Assembly: GCA_026388245.1 (NCBI GenBank)
Contig: JAPLKD010000066.1
Span: 1 to 34,697 of the forward strand
Reading direction: 5' to 3'
DNA: 34,697 nucleotides
Source: Pseudomonadota bacterium
GTDB lineage: Bacteria; Desulfobacterota; Syntrophorhabdia; Syntrophorhabdales; Syntrophorhabdaceae
Shown here: positions 17,408 through 25,939 of the stretch, piece after piece
Layout: each line of letters begins with the position of its first letter
Position numbering within the stretch: the first letter of the stretch is position 1
The notes under the pieces: model-generated
Databases searched by the model: none
Seen by the model: the letters and a program-made list of their open reading frames with translations, nothing else
Told to the model about the DNA's origin: nothing
Program-made: the position numbers and the translations under genes

Positions 17408-17550
17408 TTTGCTCCCTCAAATAATCCATCATTTTTCCTTTCATTTTCTACCAAACAACATAAAATTGCAATTGATTTTTTCCCGTTAGGGACAAAATCT
17501 TTTATGTTAACGGATATTTCTATAAAGAGAGGGTTTTTTGAGGGAGCAAA
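17408..17550 (-). promoter_or_regulatory. 13-bp inverted repeat enclosing the DUF433 leader
   Basis: TTTGCTCCCTCAA (17408-17420) and TTGAGGGAGCAAA (17538-17550) are perfect inverted copies 117 bp apart. In minus-strand mRNA the downstream arm contains the GAGGGAG ribosome site of the DUF433 gene and could pair with the upstream arm. As DNA the arms could be a pair of protein-binding sites. Confidence 0.5.
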
Positions 17551-17578
17551 GGGAGCCTTGCAATGACACATTTAGTAG

Positions 17579-17780
17579 CAATTGTCCCGCCTTCGGCAGG
17601 ATTAAACCGTACGGATTGCCCTGCTACCCCGAAGGGCGTGGCCAGGGATTGCGGATATCGGATTTCAGTCTCCGCTCTATGCTCCTTCCACGCAGGCTGA
17701 AGCCTGCGGCTACCAACTCTATGCTCTATGCCTGTCCTCGCGTAGCGGGGGCTCTACGCTCCTCCGGCCTTTACGTCTGA
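17579..17780. repeat. REP-like palindromic repeats
   Basis: This gap has no gene. It contains CGCAGGCT-GA-AGCCTGCG (17691-17708, perfect), the small hairpin GCCTTCGGC near 17590 and accccgaagggcg near 17625, and simple repeats of ctctatgct. The palindrome followed by GCTACC resembles a REP-like sequence I know from many bacterial genomes. Confidence 0.55.
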
Positions 17781-17788
17781 AAAACGTA

Positions 17789-17817
17789 TGGACTTTTCGT
17801 TAATTTTCCTGTAAAAT
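17789..17817 (+). promoter_or_regulatory. Likely promoter of tRNA-Pro
   Basis: TGGACT (17789-17794), a 17-bp spacer and TAAAAT (17812-17817). The start point would fall within a few bases of the tRNA 5' end at 17827. Confidence 0.5.
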
Positions 17818-17826
17818 TCGTCAGAT

Positions 17827-17902
17827 CGGGGCGTAGCGCAGCATGGTTTAGCGCACCTGCTTGGGGTGCAGGAGGCCGCAGGTTCAAATCCCGTCGCCCC
17901 GA
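17827..17902 (+). tRNA. tRNA-Pro (anticodon GGG)
   Basis: A 76-nt cloverleaf. The acceptor arms are CGGGGCG and CGCCCCG, with discriminator A at 17902. The D arm is GCGCAGCATGGTTTAGCGC, the anticodon stem CCTGC/GCAGG encloses the loop TTGGGGT (anticodon GGG), and the T arm is GCAGGTTCAAATCCCGT. CCA is not encoded. It reads proline codon CCC. Confidence 0.95.
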
Positions 17903-18012
17903 TATTATTTTAGCTGACGGCCATTAGCAGGCAATAATAACCGCACAATCAATGCCTTTTCTGCTGATAGCCAATTACTAATCGCCAATAGCTTTACTTG
18001 GGACGGTCTTTT

Positions 18013-18765
18013 TTGTTAATCCTTTTAACCAACGATGACGGCATCGATTCTGAAGGTCTTGTTTCACTTAAAGACCGCCTTTCACAACAACATGAAGTGT
18101 GTGCTATTGCACCGGAGAGAGAAAGAACCTGTATCGGACATGCAATTACCATCCATAAGCCCTTGAGGATAAAAGAAGTCGGTAAAGGGCTCTTCTCTAC
18201 GAACGGCACCCCTGCTGACTGTGTGTTGCTGGGAATCAGGGTTCTCCTCCGGAAAAAACCTGACCTTGTCATTTCAGGGATTAACAAGGGTCCCAATATG
18301 GGGCAGGATGTAAATTATTCAGGCACCGTTGCAGCAGCAAAAGAAGGGACATCCCTCGGGGTCTCCTCCATGGCAATCTCTATCAGTGCACGAACGGACT
18401 ATCTTTTTAGCGATGCAATTACAATTATCACCGGAATTATTGAGAAATCCAGGAATATTGCCTTCCCTGATCACACGTTTTTAAACATCAATATCCCCAA
18501 TATTCCGCAGCACGATATAAAAGGTTTTATGGTGACAAGGCTCGGGAAAAGGATATATAATGATGCGGTTATTGAAAGAGTCGATCCAAGAGGGAACAAA
18601 TATTACTGGATCGGCGGAAATGGTGTAAGTTATGAAAGCATTGAAGGTACAGATTTTTATGCAATTGAAAGAGGCTATGTCTCAATTACACCATTGGGTC
18701 TGGATATAACGAGTAATAACTCGATTGATATATTCAAAAGACATTTTGGGAGCATTTTCGGATGA
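18013..18765 (+). CDS. surE: 5'/3'-nucleotidase SurE
   Basis: A survival-protein family metal-dependent phosphatase that dephosphorylates nucleoside monophosphates, 250 residues from this start. Family motifs: LLTNDDG at the N-terminus (metal-binding Asp8-Asp9), NGTPADCVLLGI, and SGINKGPNMGQDVNYSGTV read in two parts (Asn and Ser metal ligands). The start used is TTG at 18013, which gives the conserved M-x-I-L-L-T-N-D-D-G opening. A TTG at 17998 would add five residues unlike the family, and neither start has a strong ribosome site. The stop overlaps the miaB start by 4 bp. surE is commonly found next to housekeeping genes of this kind. Confidence 0.95.
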   Translation: MLILLTNDDGIDSEGLVSLKDRLSQQHEVCAIAPERERTCIGHAITIHKPLRIKEVGKGLFSTNGTPADCVLLGIRVLLRKKPDLVISGINKGPNMGQDVNYSGTVAAAKEGTSLGVSSMAISISARTDYLFSDAITIITGIIEKSRNIAFPDHTFLNINIPNIPQHDIKGFMVTRLGKRIYNDAVIERVDPRGNKYYWIGGNGVSYESIEGTDFYAIERGYVSITPLGLDITSNNSIDIFKRHFGSIFG

Positions 18766-20087
18766 AATTTTATATCGAGACCTTTGGTTGTCAGATGAAT
18801 GAGCATGATTCGGAAAAGATGGATCACCTTCTCCAAACCGGCGGCTTTGAACTGGCAAAAGATACAATAGACGCCGATGTGATTATTGTGAATACATGCT
18901 GCGTGAGAGAAAAGGCCGAGCAGAAATTTTACAGCTATATGGGCAGGCTGAAGGACTTGAAGATAAAGCAGGGCAAGATACTGGGCATCACAGGATGTAT
19001 TGCCCAGCTTGAGAAAGAGGGGATTAAAAAGAGGCTGCCCTTTATCGATTTTTCGCTTGGACCTTCAAGCATCCATAAAATTACAGAGGCCATCGAACAT
19101 GCAGTCCGGAAGACCGATTTCCTCGACTTTTCGGAAAACGGGTATCACCCTTCCGCGTTCGTTACACCGGAAAACAAAAACAATGGCGTTAAGGCGTTCG
19201 TTACCATCATGAAGGGCTGTAACAATTTCTGCAGTTACTGCGTGGTCCCCTATGTAAGGGGGAGAGAGGTAAGCAGGGAGAGCAGCGACATATTGAACGA
19301 AATCAAAGGCCTCGTCAAAAAAGGCATAAAGGAGGTAATACTCCTCGGCCAGAACGTAAACTCCTATAACAAAGCCAATAACGACATGTCCTTCCCTGAG
19401 CTTCTTGAGACAATAAACGGGATTGACCGGATTGAGCGGATCCGGTTTGTCACATCGCACCCGAAGGACCTTTCAATTAAGCTTATTCATTGCTTCGGAA
19501 GGCTGGATAAGCTATGCGAGCAGATCCACCTCCCCTTTCAGGCCGGTTCCGACAGGGTTTTGGGGCTTATGAACAGGGGTTATACTGCCGATGAATATAT
19601 CGATAAGATAGCTCAATTGAGGAACTGTTGCGATGATATTGCCATTACAACGGACTGCATCGTTGGTTTTCCAGGAGAAGACAAAGAGGCATTTGACAAA
19701 ACCATGGAACTGATACAGCATGTGAAATTTGACGGTATATTCTCCTTTGCCTATTCCACGAGAAGACACACGGCTGCATCAGCCCTGCCCGAAGAAGTGC
19801 CGAAGGAAGTAGCCCTCGAAAGATTGAGGCATCTGCAGGAAGTTCAAAAGGCCATAACTCTGAAAAAAAACAGATCAATCGAAGGAAAAATCGTTGAAGT
19901 CCTTGTGGAGGGTACCAGCAAAAACTCGGAAGAAGAGATTACAGGCAGGACCAGGACAAACAAAATTGTAAATTTTAAGGGTAAAAGAGATATGGTTGGG
20001 AGGATAACCGATGTTCATATAGTAAAAGGTTGCGCCAATTCACTCAAGGGCGAAAAACCTAAGATCAAGGAGGCACGATATGCTTAA
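18762..20087 (+). CDS. miaB: tRNA-2-methylthio-N6-dimethylallyladenosine synthase MiaB
   Basis: A radical SAM methylthiotransferase that adds the 2-methylthio group to i6A37 of tRNAs reading UNN codons. The 441-residue protein has the three-domain layout. The N-terminal MTTase domain has cluster cysteines in ETFGCQMNEHDSEKM, NTCCVREKAEQK and GCIAQLEK. The radical SAM core has GCNNFCSYCVVPYVRGREVSR in two overlapping pieces. The TRAM RNA-binding domain is at the end (GKIVEVLVEGTSK...GRTRTNKIVNF). MiaB is favoured over RimO or MtaB by the GCQMNEHDSE opening. It overlaps surE by 4 bp and the next gene by 8 bp, consistent with one operon. Confidence 0.96.
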   Translation: MKFYIETFGCQMNEHDSEKMDHLLQTGGFELAKDTIDADVIIVNTCCVREKAEQKFYSYMGRLKDLKIKQGKILGITGCIAQLEKEGIKKRLPFIDFSLGPSSIHKITEAIEHAVRKTDFLDFSENGYHPSAFVTPENKNNGVKAFVTIMKGCNNFCSYCVVPYVRGREVSRESSDILNEIKGLVKKGIKEVILLGQNVNSYNKANNDMSFPELLETINGIDRIERIRFVTSHPKDLSIKLIHCFGRLDKLCEQIHLPFQAGSDRVLGLMNRGYTADEYIDKIAQLRNCCDDIAITTDCIVGFPGEDKEAFDKTMELIQHVKFDGIFSFAYSTRRHTAASALPEEVPKEVALERLRHLQEVQKAITLKKNRSIEGKIVEVLVEGTSKNSEEEITGRTRTNKIVNFKGKRDMVGRITDVHIVKGCANSLKGEKPKIKEARYA

Positions 20088-20577
20088 AGAAATGAAGGTA
20101 GCGGGCATAACCGTAGACCCTTTTACAAACACGCCTATAGTGCTTCTTAAAGACCTTGAGGATAAGGATGTTCTCCCTATCTGGATCGGGCTGCTTGAGG
20201 CATCAAGCATTGCCACTGCCCTGGAAAACATCAATACACCGAGGCCTATGACACACGACCTCGTAAAAAATATTCTGGATAATCTGGGCGTGAAGATCGT
20301 AAGGGTTGAAGTAAACGACCTGAAAGACAACACATATTACGCGCTACTCCATCTTGAGGTTGATAACAAACGACTCGTTGTTGATTCGAGACCAAGTGAC
20401 GCCATAGCTATTGCATTAAGAACAAATGCACCCATCTTTGTGGACGAGAGCGTCATTAAAAAATCCGCAAAAGTTGACCTTTCGACAAAGGGGGATAAGG
20501 TTGTGACCGAAGCAGGTGACTGGGAGGATATTCTTGAAAACCTCTCGCCGGATGACTTCGGTAAATATAAAATGTAA
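20080..20577 (+). CDS. Bifunctional nuclease family protein (DUF151/BFN)
   Basis: A 165-residue protein with the DUF151 core: MKVAGITVDPFTNTPIVLL, VLPIWIGLLEASSIATALE, RPMTHDLVKNIL and RPSDAIAIALRTNAPIFV. The plant member has RNase and DNase activity; bacterial roles are poorly defined. GGAGG lies about 6 nt before the ATG, inside the end of miaB, which it overlaps by 8 bp. Next to miaB it is often seen in Desulfobacterota-type genomes, by my recollection. Confidence 0.9.
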   Translation: MLKEMKVAGITVDPFTNTPIVLLKDLEDKDVLPIWIGLLEASSIATALENINTPRPMTHDLVKNILDNLGVKIVRVEVNDLKDNTYYALLHLEVDNKRLVVDSRPSDAIAIALRTNAPIFVDESVIKKSAKVDLSTKGDKVVTEAGDWEDILENLSPDDFGKYKM

Positions 20578-20588
20578 CGAAAATAAAG

Positions 20589-20669
20589 TTTCTATAGTTT
20601 CTCTGGTCTATTTGGTTTTTTCGGTTTACAACAATAGAAACTAAAGAAACAAGAAAAACTATAGAAACA
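20589..20669. repeat. 13-bp inverted repeat with simple phrase repeats
   Basis: GTTTCTATAGTTT (20589-20601) and AAACTATAGAAAC (20657-20669) are perfect inverted copies. The centre and flank repeat agaaac/caagaaaaac. It fills the gap between the DUF151 and PHP genes. It could form a long-range hairpin in the mRNA but lacks a terminator T-run. Confidence 0.5.
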
Positions 20670-20688
20670 AGAAAAACGGGGTTCAAAG

Positions 20689-21348
20689 ATGATAGACTTG
20701 CACACACACACACTTTTAAGCGATGGAGAACTTCTTCCTGCCGAATTAGCGCGAAGAGCGAAGGTGAAGGGTTATCGCGCTATAGGCATATCGGATCACG
20801 TTGACCATACAAATATTGAGAATGTTGTTACATCAATGCTCAGGTTGAGTAAACACATTGCCTACCACGAAGGAATCACGATTCTACCTGGCGTTGAAAT
20901 AACACATGTTCCAAAGGATATGATAAGGGAACTTATCGGCCTTGCAAGGAAACTTGGTATCTTCTACGTGGTTGTCCACGGCGAGACTATTGCCGAACCC
21001 GTAGAAGAAGGGACAAACAGGGAGGCCATCGTGGGCGGGGCAGACATCCTTGCCCACCCGGGACTCATTACCGAAGATGATGTAATTCGTGCAAAAGAAA
21101 TGGGTGTTCTCCTCGAAATAAGCGGGCGAAAGGGGCATTCCCTCGCGAATGGCCACGTGGGAAAGCTGGCAGAAAAACATGGTGCAAAACTCATATTTAA
21201 TACCGACTCGCATAGCCCATCCGATCTGGTGAGCAAAGAACAGGCAGGAAATGTTGTATTGGGGGCAGGGCTGACCTCGGGGGCGTTTGATACAATGCAG
21301 CAAAACGCCTTTGAACTTTTGAAAAGGGCCACGGAAAAGAGAAAATGA
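20689..21348 (+). CDS. PHP-domain phosphatase, probably histidinol-phosphatase-like
   Basis: A 219-residue PHP-fold metal hydrolase. Metal motifs are visible: MIDLHTHTLLSDGE (2-14), GISDHVDHTN, VVVHGE, ILAHPG and NTDSHSP. It overlaps hisC by 4 bp, which makes histidinol phosphate dephosphorylation, the step after HisC, the most natural role; that is inference from context. Many short PHP proteins have other phosphoester substrates. Confidence 0.85.
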   Translation: MIDLHTHTLLSDGELLPAELARRAKVKGYRAIGISDHVDHTNIENVVTSMLRLSKHIAYHEGITILPGVEITHVPKDMIRELIGLARKLGIFYVVVHGETIAEPVEEGTNREAIVGGADILAHPGLITEDDVIRAKEMGVLLEISGRKGHSLANGHVGKLAEKHGAKLIFNTDSHSPSDLVSKEQAGNVVLGAGLTSGAFDTMQQNAFELLKRATEKRK

Positions 21349-22418
21349 AATTAACGATTGATGAAAACGTTAAAGGAATCCCTCACTACCCCAAGGCCGC
21401 CATGTATGGTCTCGACGATGGGTGGGTAAGGCTCGCCTCAAACGAAAACCCTTTCCCGCCATCTCCCGGGGTGCTTTCTGATATACTCGAAGCAATCCCA
21501 TACATAACACGTTATCCCGGCGGCGAATATGAATTGAAAGCAGCGATTGCAGAAAAATACGGGACAAAGCCCGAACAGATTGTACTCGGAAACGGCTCTG
21601 ATGAGCTTATCGAGATGGCACTTAAAACAATGAAAAGCAAAAGGAAAAACGGGGTGATTATATCCGACCCTTCTTTTGCCTTCTATGCCATAGCATCAAA
21701 GATTTACGGATACGAAGTATGCAGGGTTCCGCTTGATAAACATATGCAGGTTGACCTCAACACGATCCGCGATGCAATCGATGATCAAACTCGTGTTATA
21801 TTCTTAAACAATCCGCTCAACCCCACAGGAACCATCTTCGAAGAAAAGGCTTTCACGGTTTTTCTAAAGGGAATACCGGCGGATGTGCTTGTTGTTGTTG
21901 ATGAAGCATACGCGGAGTTTGTAGAAAGCACAGGGTTTCCTCATTCTTCCAGATATATAAACGACTTTCCTGTTCTCACGTTGAGGACATTCTCAAAGGC
22001 CTATGCCCTCGCCGGTTTAAGGGTGGGGTATGGCATCTGCGAAGCCTCTCTGGCCTCTTTTCTTGAGAGGACAAAGCAGCCATTCAGCGTAAACATAATG
22101 GCATTGATCGGCGCAAGGGCCGCATTAAATGACGAAAAGCATCTGAAAAAGGTGCTTAACAATAACAAGAAGGGGAAAACATACCTCTATAGCGCCTTGA
22201 AAGAACTGTCGATAGAATATGTTCCAACAGAAGCCAATTATGTGCTCTTCCGGATCGGGAAGGGGGCTGAAGCAATTACAAAAAGACTCTTTGAAGAAAA
22301 AATCCTGGTAAGGTGGATGGGCGCCTATAACCTTCCGGAGCATATAAGGGTATCAATAGGCAGGATGGATGAGAATATGCGGTTTATAGAAGCGCTGAAA
22401 AAATTACTGCGAAGTTGA
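21345..22418 (+). CDS. hisC: Histidinol-phosphate aminotransferase HisC
   Basis: A class I/II PLP aminotransferase of histidine synthesis, 357 residues. The N-terminus has LASNENPFPPSPGV and RYPGGEYELKAAIA. NPLNPTGTIF and VVVDEAYAEF are the PLP-contact segments. Lys218 in RTFSKAYALAGLRVGYG is the Schiff-base lysine, and RVSIGRMDEN at the end holds the substrate-carboxylate Arg. The start overlaps the PHP gene by 4 bp. The family also includes aromatic aminotransferases, but length and motifs fit HisC well. Confidence 0.93.
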   Translation: MKLTIDENVKGIPHYPKAAMYGLDDGWVRLASNENPFPPSPGVLSDILEAIPYITRYPGGEYELKAAIAEKYGTKPEQIVLGNGSDELIEMALKTMKSKRKNGVIISDPSFAFYAIASKIYGYEVCRVPLDKHMQVDLNTIRDAIDDQTRVIFLNNPLNPTGTIFEEKAFTVFLKGIPADVLVVVDEAYAEFVESTGFPHSSRYINDFPVLTLRTFSKAYALAGLRVGYGICEASLASFLERTKQPFSVNIMALIGARAALNDEKHLKKVLNNNKKGKTYLYSALKELSIEYVPTEANYVLFRIGKGAEAITKRLFEEKILVRWMGAYNLPEHIRVSIGRMDENMRFIEALKKLLRS

Positions 22419-22542
22419 GAAGACGGGAAGACGGGAAGTTAAGAACCAAGGCCTCCTTGCCAAAAGGGTGTTGGGGGATTAATTTCTTACCCTCTTTACT
22501 TTTTACCCTCTTTGATATTTTAATAGGCAGGCAACGATTAAA

Positions 22543-23262
22543 ATGAAAAAAGACTTGATCATCACCATTGACGGTCCGAGCGGTGCCGGTAAAAGCACCG
22601 TTGCGAAGATGCTTGCGCGGTCTCTCGGTTATACATACATTGATACAGGTGCCATGTACAGGGGAATAGCGTATGCGTATCAAGCGGAGAGCGGAGAGCG
22701 GAGAGCAGAGAGCGTAAGCCCATTAAATGATATGGAAACGTTTCTTAAGGGTTTATCGATACGGTTTGAGTTTGGAGAGACTGCAAGGGTTTTTCTTGAC
22801 GATAAAGATATCAGCGAGGACATCAGGGCCCCGGAAATATCGCTATTGGCATCAAACCTCTCACAGAAGAAAGAAGTGAGGGGGTATCTCACAAGAAAAC
22901 AGAGAGAAATAGGGGAAAAGGGCGGAATCGTCATGGAGGGGAGGGATACGGGAAGCGTTGTCTTTCCTGATGCCGATATAAAATTCTATCTTGACGCCAA
23001 CCCTGATGAACGAGCAAAAAGGCGGCACATTGAATTATCGGCAAAAGGCATTGATGCTGAAATATCCCGCGTGAAGGAAGAGATGTTAAAGAGGGACAGG
23101 GACGATTCCGAGAGAGATATCGCACCCCTCACAATACCACAAGGGGCTGTTGTTATTGATACGACCGGGATAGACGCAAAAGGCGTGGTGGATGCACTAT
23201 TAAAACATATCCGTAGATTAACGCAGGGCTTATATGAGTGTGCGGGGAAGAATGAAACGTGA
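22543..23262 (+). CDS. cmk: Cytidylate kinase Cmk
   Basis: Phosphorylates CMP and dCMP with ATP, 239 residues. The P-loop GPSGAGKST spans 11-19. DTGAMYRGIA holds the NMP-binding Tyr/Arg, MEGRDTGSVVFPDADIKFYLDA is the central core in two pieces, and RDDSERDIAPL is near the C-terminus. The protein is slightly longer than usual because about ten residues (48-57, AESGERRAES) are encoded by a heptanucleotide repeat at 22683-22713. The preceding gap 22419-22542 holds simple repeats (agacggga) but no gene. cmk before ispH-rpsA is a familiar order in Desulfobacterota. Confidence 0.95.
   Translation: MKKDLIITIDGPSGAGKSTVAKMLARSLGYTYIDTGAMYRGIAYAYQAESGERRAESVSPLNDMETFLKGLSIRFEFGETARVFLDDKDISEDIRAPEISLLASNLSQKKEVRGYLTRKQREIGEKGGIVMEGRDTGSVVFPDADIKFYLDANPDERAKRRHIELSAKGIDAEISRVKEEMLKRDRDDSERDIAPLTIPQGAVVIDTTGIDAKGVVDALLKHIRRLTQGLYECAGKNET
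22683..22713 (+). repeat. Heptanucleotide tandem repeat inside cmk
   Basis: AGCGGAG occurs three times, then AGCAGAG and AGC. It lies where Cmk proteins are variable, just after the AMYRGIA motif. As 7 is not a multiple of 3, gain or loss of one unit would shift the frame. Confidence 0.85.
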
Positions 23263-23358
23263 GCCCCTGAATAGCTCACACCGTGAGCGAGAAGGGGAGG
23301 CCGGGGCACCCGCAAAGCGGGTCGTGGCTTTTGCCGGTGGAGGGGGCGACGTGAGCCC
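23257..23358. repeat. Hairpin-rich mini-insert flanked by 10-bp direct repeats
   Basis: ACGTGAGCCC occurs at 23257-23266, covering the cmk stop, and at 23349-23358. Between them are GCTCAC-ACC-GTGAGC (23274-23288) and ACCCGC-AAA-GCGGGT (23308-23322), in DNA much richer in GC than the flanks. It fills nearly all of the cmk-ispH gap. Confidence 0.5.
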
Positions 23359-23379
23359 ATATAATAGGCTGGGGCAGTA

Positions 23380-24201
23380 ATGCAGGTTCTGAAGACAAAA
23401 CATTTAGGTTTTTGTTTCGGTGTGAGAAGGGCAATAAACATAGTCGTACGGGAAGCGGAACAAAATAAAGGAAAAATTTACACGATAGGCCCTATCATAC
23501 ACAATCCTCAGATGGTGGATAATCTCAAAGAAAAGGGGATAATACCCGTTGATGACGTTTATCAGATTGACGATGGTGTTGTTGTGTTCAGAACTCACGG
23601 GATAAAAAAAGAGGAGGAGGCGTACACAAAAGGCAAGGGCCTGCCCATCATTGACACCACATGCCCCTTTGTGAAAAGGGTGAGACAGCGCGCAATTTTC
23701 CTGAAAAAAAATGGGTATAAAGTGGTTATTGTGGGGGATAAAAACCACCCTGAAGTGAAAAGTGTGTTGAGTTATTTGGATAATGATGGTATTGTACTGC
23801 AAATACCCACTTCTATTAAGGAAAAAAAGATAGGGGTGGTAAGTCAGACTACACAGGACAAAGAAACCTTTTTCAACATCGTTCGGGGTCTAATAGAGGG
23901 GGTCGAAGAGCTAAGAGTTTACAATACAATATGTCAAAGCACCAAAGTACGACAGGATGAGGCGGCCGCGCTGGCCTCAAAGGTAGATATAATGCTGATT
24001 GTTGGTGGAAAAAACAGCTCGAATACGACAAAGCTTTACAATGTGGTAAAAAAAGTGCAACCGATTACATACCACATTGAGACTGAAAAAGATATAATGC
24101 CTGAATGGTTTTCGGGCGCGAACAAGGTTGGCATAACAGGGGGAGCCTCTACCCCGGATCATATTTTAGATATAGTGGAGAGGCGGGTAAAAAATCTTTA
24201 G
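23380..24201 (+). CDS. ispH: 4-hydroxy-3-methylbut-2-enyl diphosphate reductase IspH
   Basis: The last step of the non-mevalonate (MEP) isoprenoid pathway, an Fe-S enzyme making IPP and DMAPP. The 273-residue protein keeps the three cluster cysteines: Cys12 in LGFCFGVRRA, Cys95 in IDTTCPFV and Cys185 in NTICQSTKVRQ. It also has FRTHGIKKEE and KNHPEVK histidine motifs and GGKNSSNTTKL (substrate phosphate contacts), and ends with GGASTPDHI. The rpsA gene follows within 9 bp; in some bacteria the two are fused, but here they are separate. It works in the same pathway as dxs at the right edge. Confidence 0.96.
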   Translation: MQVLKTKHLGFCFGVRRAINIVVREAEQNKGKIYTIGPIIHNPQMVDNLKEKGIIPVDDVYQIDDGVVVFRTHGIKKEEEAYTKGKGLPIIDTTCPFVKRVRQRAIFLKKNGYKVVIVGDKNHPEVKSVLSYLDNDGIVLQIPTSIKEKKIGVVSQTTQDKETFFNIVRGLIEGVEELRVYNTICQSTKVRQDEAAALASKVDIMLIVGGKNSSNTTKLYNVVKKVQPITYHIETEKDIMPEWFSGANKVGITGGASTPDHILDIVERRVKNL

Positions 24202-24210
24202 GGGGCTCAC

Positions 24211-25938
24211 ATGTTAGATACCGGCGAAACGGGAGTACAAAAAGAAAAAACTCAAGAGGAGATGAGGGCACTCTATGAGACTTCCATGAAGAGCCTGCAA
24301 GACGGTAATATCTTAAAGGGAAAAATCCTCAACATCAATGGTGACACCGTCATTGTGGATGTTGGATTAAAGTCTGAAGGTAAGATCTCCATTAACGAAT
24401 TTATCAGCAAATCAGGTGAACAAAGGGTTCAGGCAGGCGATGCAGTTGAGGTAATGATTGTTGGGAGGGAAAGAGAATTCGGGCTGCTTCTCCTCTCAAA
24501 GCAAAGGGTCGATTTCATCAGAACATGGCAAAAGATAAATAAATCCTTTGAAGAAGGAACTCACGTTGACGGAGATATTGTTTCGGAAGTAAAAGGTGGT
24601 TTTTCAGTAGATATCGGCGTTAACGCCTTCCTCCCCATATCTCAGGTGGACATCAAGCCCGTAAAAAATGCCTCTTCGTTCGTCGGCAGGCATCTGAGAT
24701 TCAAGGTTATCAAGGTAAACCAGCGAAAAGGGAATGTCATCGTTTCTAGAAGAACATTTATGGAGGAAGAAAGAGATAAAAAGAAAAGCGAGTTCTGGAA
24801 AAACACCAAAAAGGATCAGGTCCTTTATGGTTTTGTACGAAATATAACCGACTATGGTGTCTTCATAGATCTTGGCGGGGTTGATGGTTTTCTCTATCTC
24901 AACGAAATCACATGGGGGAGGATCACACATCCAAAAGAATATTTAAGGGTCGGCGATGAGGTAAAGGTCAAAGTATTGGAGGCAGACGCAGAAAAAGAGA
25001 AGGTGTCTGTCAGCATAAAACAACTCAAACCAGACCCATGGCTTAAGGTAGAGGAAAGGTATCCGATAGAGGAAAAGGTAAAAGGCAAGATTGTAGGGAT
25101 TGTTGACTATGGCGTTTTCGTGGAACTCGAGCAGGGCGTGGAAGGGCTCCTCCACATCAGCGAGATGAGTTGGGACAGAAGGATTAAAAATCCGGGCAAA
25201 ATTGTAAAAAAGGGTGAATGGATCGAGCTCGTCGTTCTCGGAATAGATAAGGAGAAAAAACGAATTTCTCTGGGCCTGAAGCAACTATTGCCCGACCCAT
25301 GGGATGAGCTTGCCCAGGAGTATCCTGTTGGATCAATAATTGAAGGAAAGGTAAAAAACATTACTGATTTCGGTATGTTCATCGGAATCGGAAACGGAAT
25401 AGATGGTCTGGTTCACATGTCGGAAGTCTCATGGTCAAGGAGAAAAAAGGCTGTTTCTGATACCTATAAAAAAGGAGCAATGTTAGAAGCCCTTGTTATT
25501 AATATAGACAAAGGACAGAAGAAGTTTTCCCTGAGCATCAAACAATTAAATGAAGACCCGTGGACTGGTCTCACAAGCCGCTATCACGTAGGGGATATTG
25601 CTGACGGTTACATAACAAGTTTAACCGATTTCGGCATTTTTGTTGAGATAGAAAACGGCATAGAAGGTCTTATCCACATATCAGAGGTAGACGAAGCAAA
25701 GGGGAAACACCCTTCCGAGTTTTTTAAAATTGATGATAAGGTGAGGGCCATGGTTCTCAACATAGATGAGAGAAATAAGAGAATTGGCTTGAGCATCAAG
25801 GCAATAAAGAAAATTGAAGATGACAGGACAATGGAAACATATACCAGGGAAGAAGGCTCCCTCTCAACGCTCGGGGATTTTTTTGAACAGGCAATAAAAA
25901 AGGACAACGCAGAAACCACTGAAAACCCTGGAGAGTAA
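24211..25938 (+). CDS. rpsA: 30S ribosomal protein S1
   Basis: A 575-residue protein with six S1 OB-fold repeats, starting at about residues 34, 118, 203, 289, 376 and 461. The last four are most alike (for example VRNITDYGVFIDLGGVDGFLYL and VKNITDFGMFIGIGNGIDGLV). Six repeats are the Gram-negative full-length form: the first two bind the ribosome and the rest bind mRNA. AGGGGG precedes the ATG. A short acidic tail closes the protein. The Trm112-like gene begins 1 bp after its stop. Confidence 0.96.
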   Translation: MLDTGETGVQKEKTQEEMRALYETSMKSLQDGNILKGKILNINGDTVIVDVGLKSEGKISINEFISKSGEQRVQAGDAVEVMIVGREREFGLLLLSKQRVDFIRTWQKINKSFEEGTHVDGDIVSEVKGGFSVDIGVNAFLPISQVDIKPVKNASSFVGRHLRFKVIKVNQRKGNVIVSRRTFMEEERDKKKSEFWKNTKKDQVLYGFVRNITDYGVFIDLGGVDGFLYLNEITWGRITHPKEYLRVGDEVKVKVLEADAEKEKVSVSIKQLKPDPWLKVEERYPIEEKVKGKIVGIVDYGVFVELEQGVEGLLHISEMSWDRRIKNPGKIVKKGEWIELVVLGIDKEKKRISLGLKQLLPDPWDELAQEYPVGSIIEGKVKNITDFGMFIGIGNGIDGLVHMSEVSWSRRKKAVSDTYKKGAMLEALVINIDKGQKKFSLSIKQLNEDPWTGLTSRYHVGDIADGYITSLTDFGIFVEIENGIEGLIHISEVDEAKGKHPSEFFKIDDKVRAMVLNIDERNKRIGLSIKAIKKIEDDRTMETYTREEGSLSTLGDFFEQAIKKDNAETTENPGE

Positions 25939-25939
25939 A

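Noticed and set aside
17404..17571. Upstream extension of the DUF433 frame
   Set aside because: DUF433 proteins start near MKELDHITINP, and the internal ATG has a good ribosome site; the extension is leader DNA with the inverted repeat.
17538..17780. Plus-strand frame of 80 codons before tRNA-Pro
   Set aside because: It consists of REP-like palindromes and simple repeats, with no protein-like features.
15852..17902. tRNA-Pro as the integration site of an island to its left
   Set aside because: Integration normally uses the tRNA 3' end, which here points right into the surE operon, and I found no second copy of the 3' part of the tRNA.
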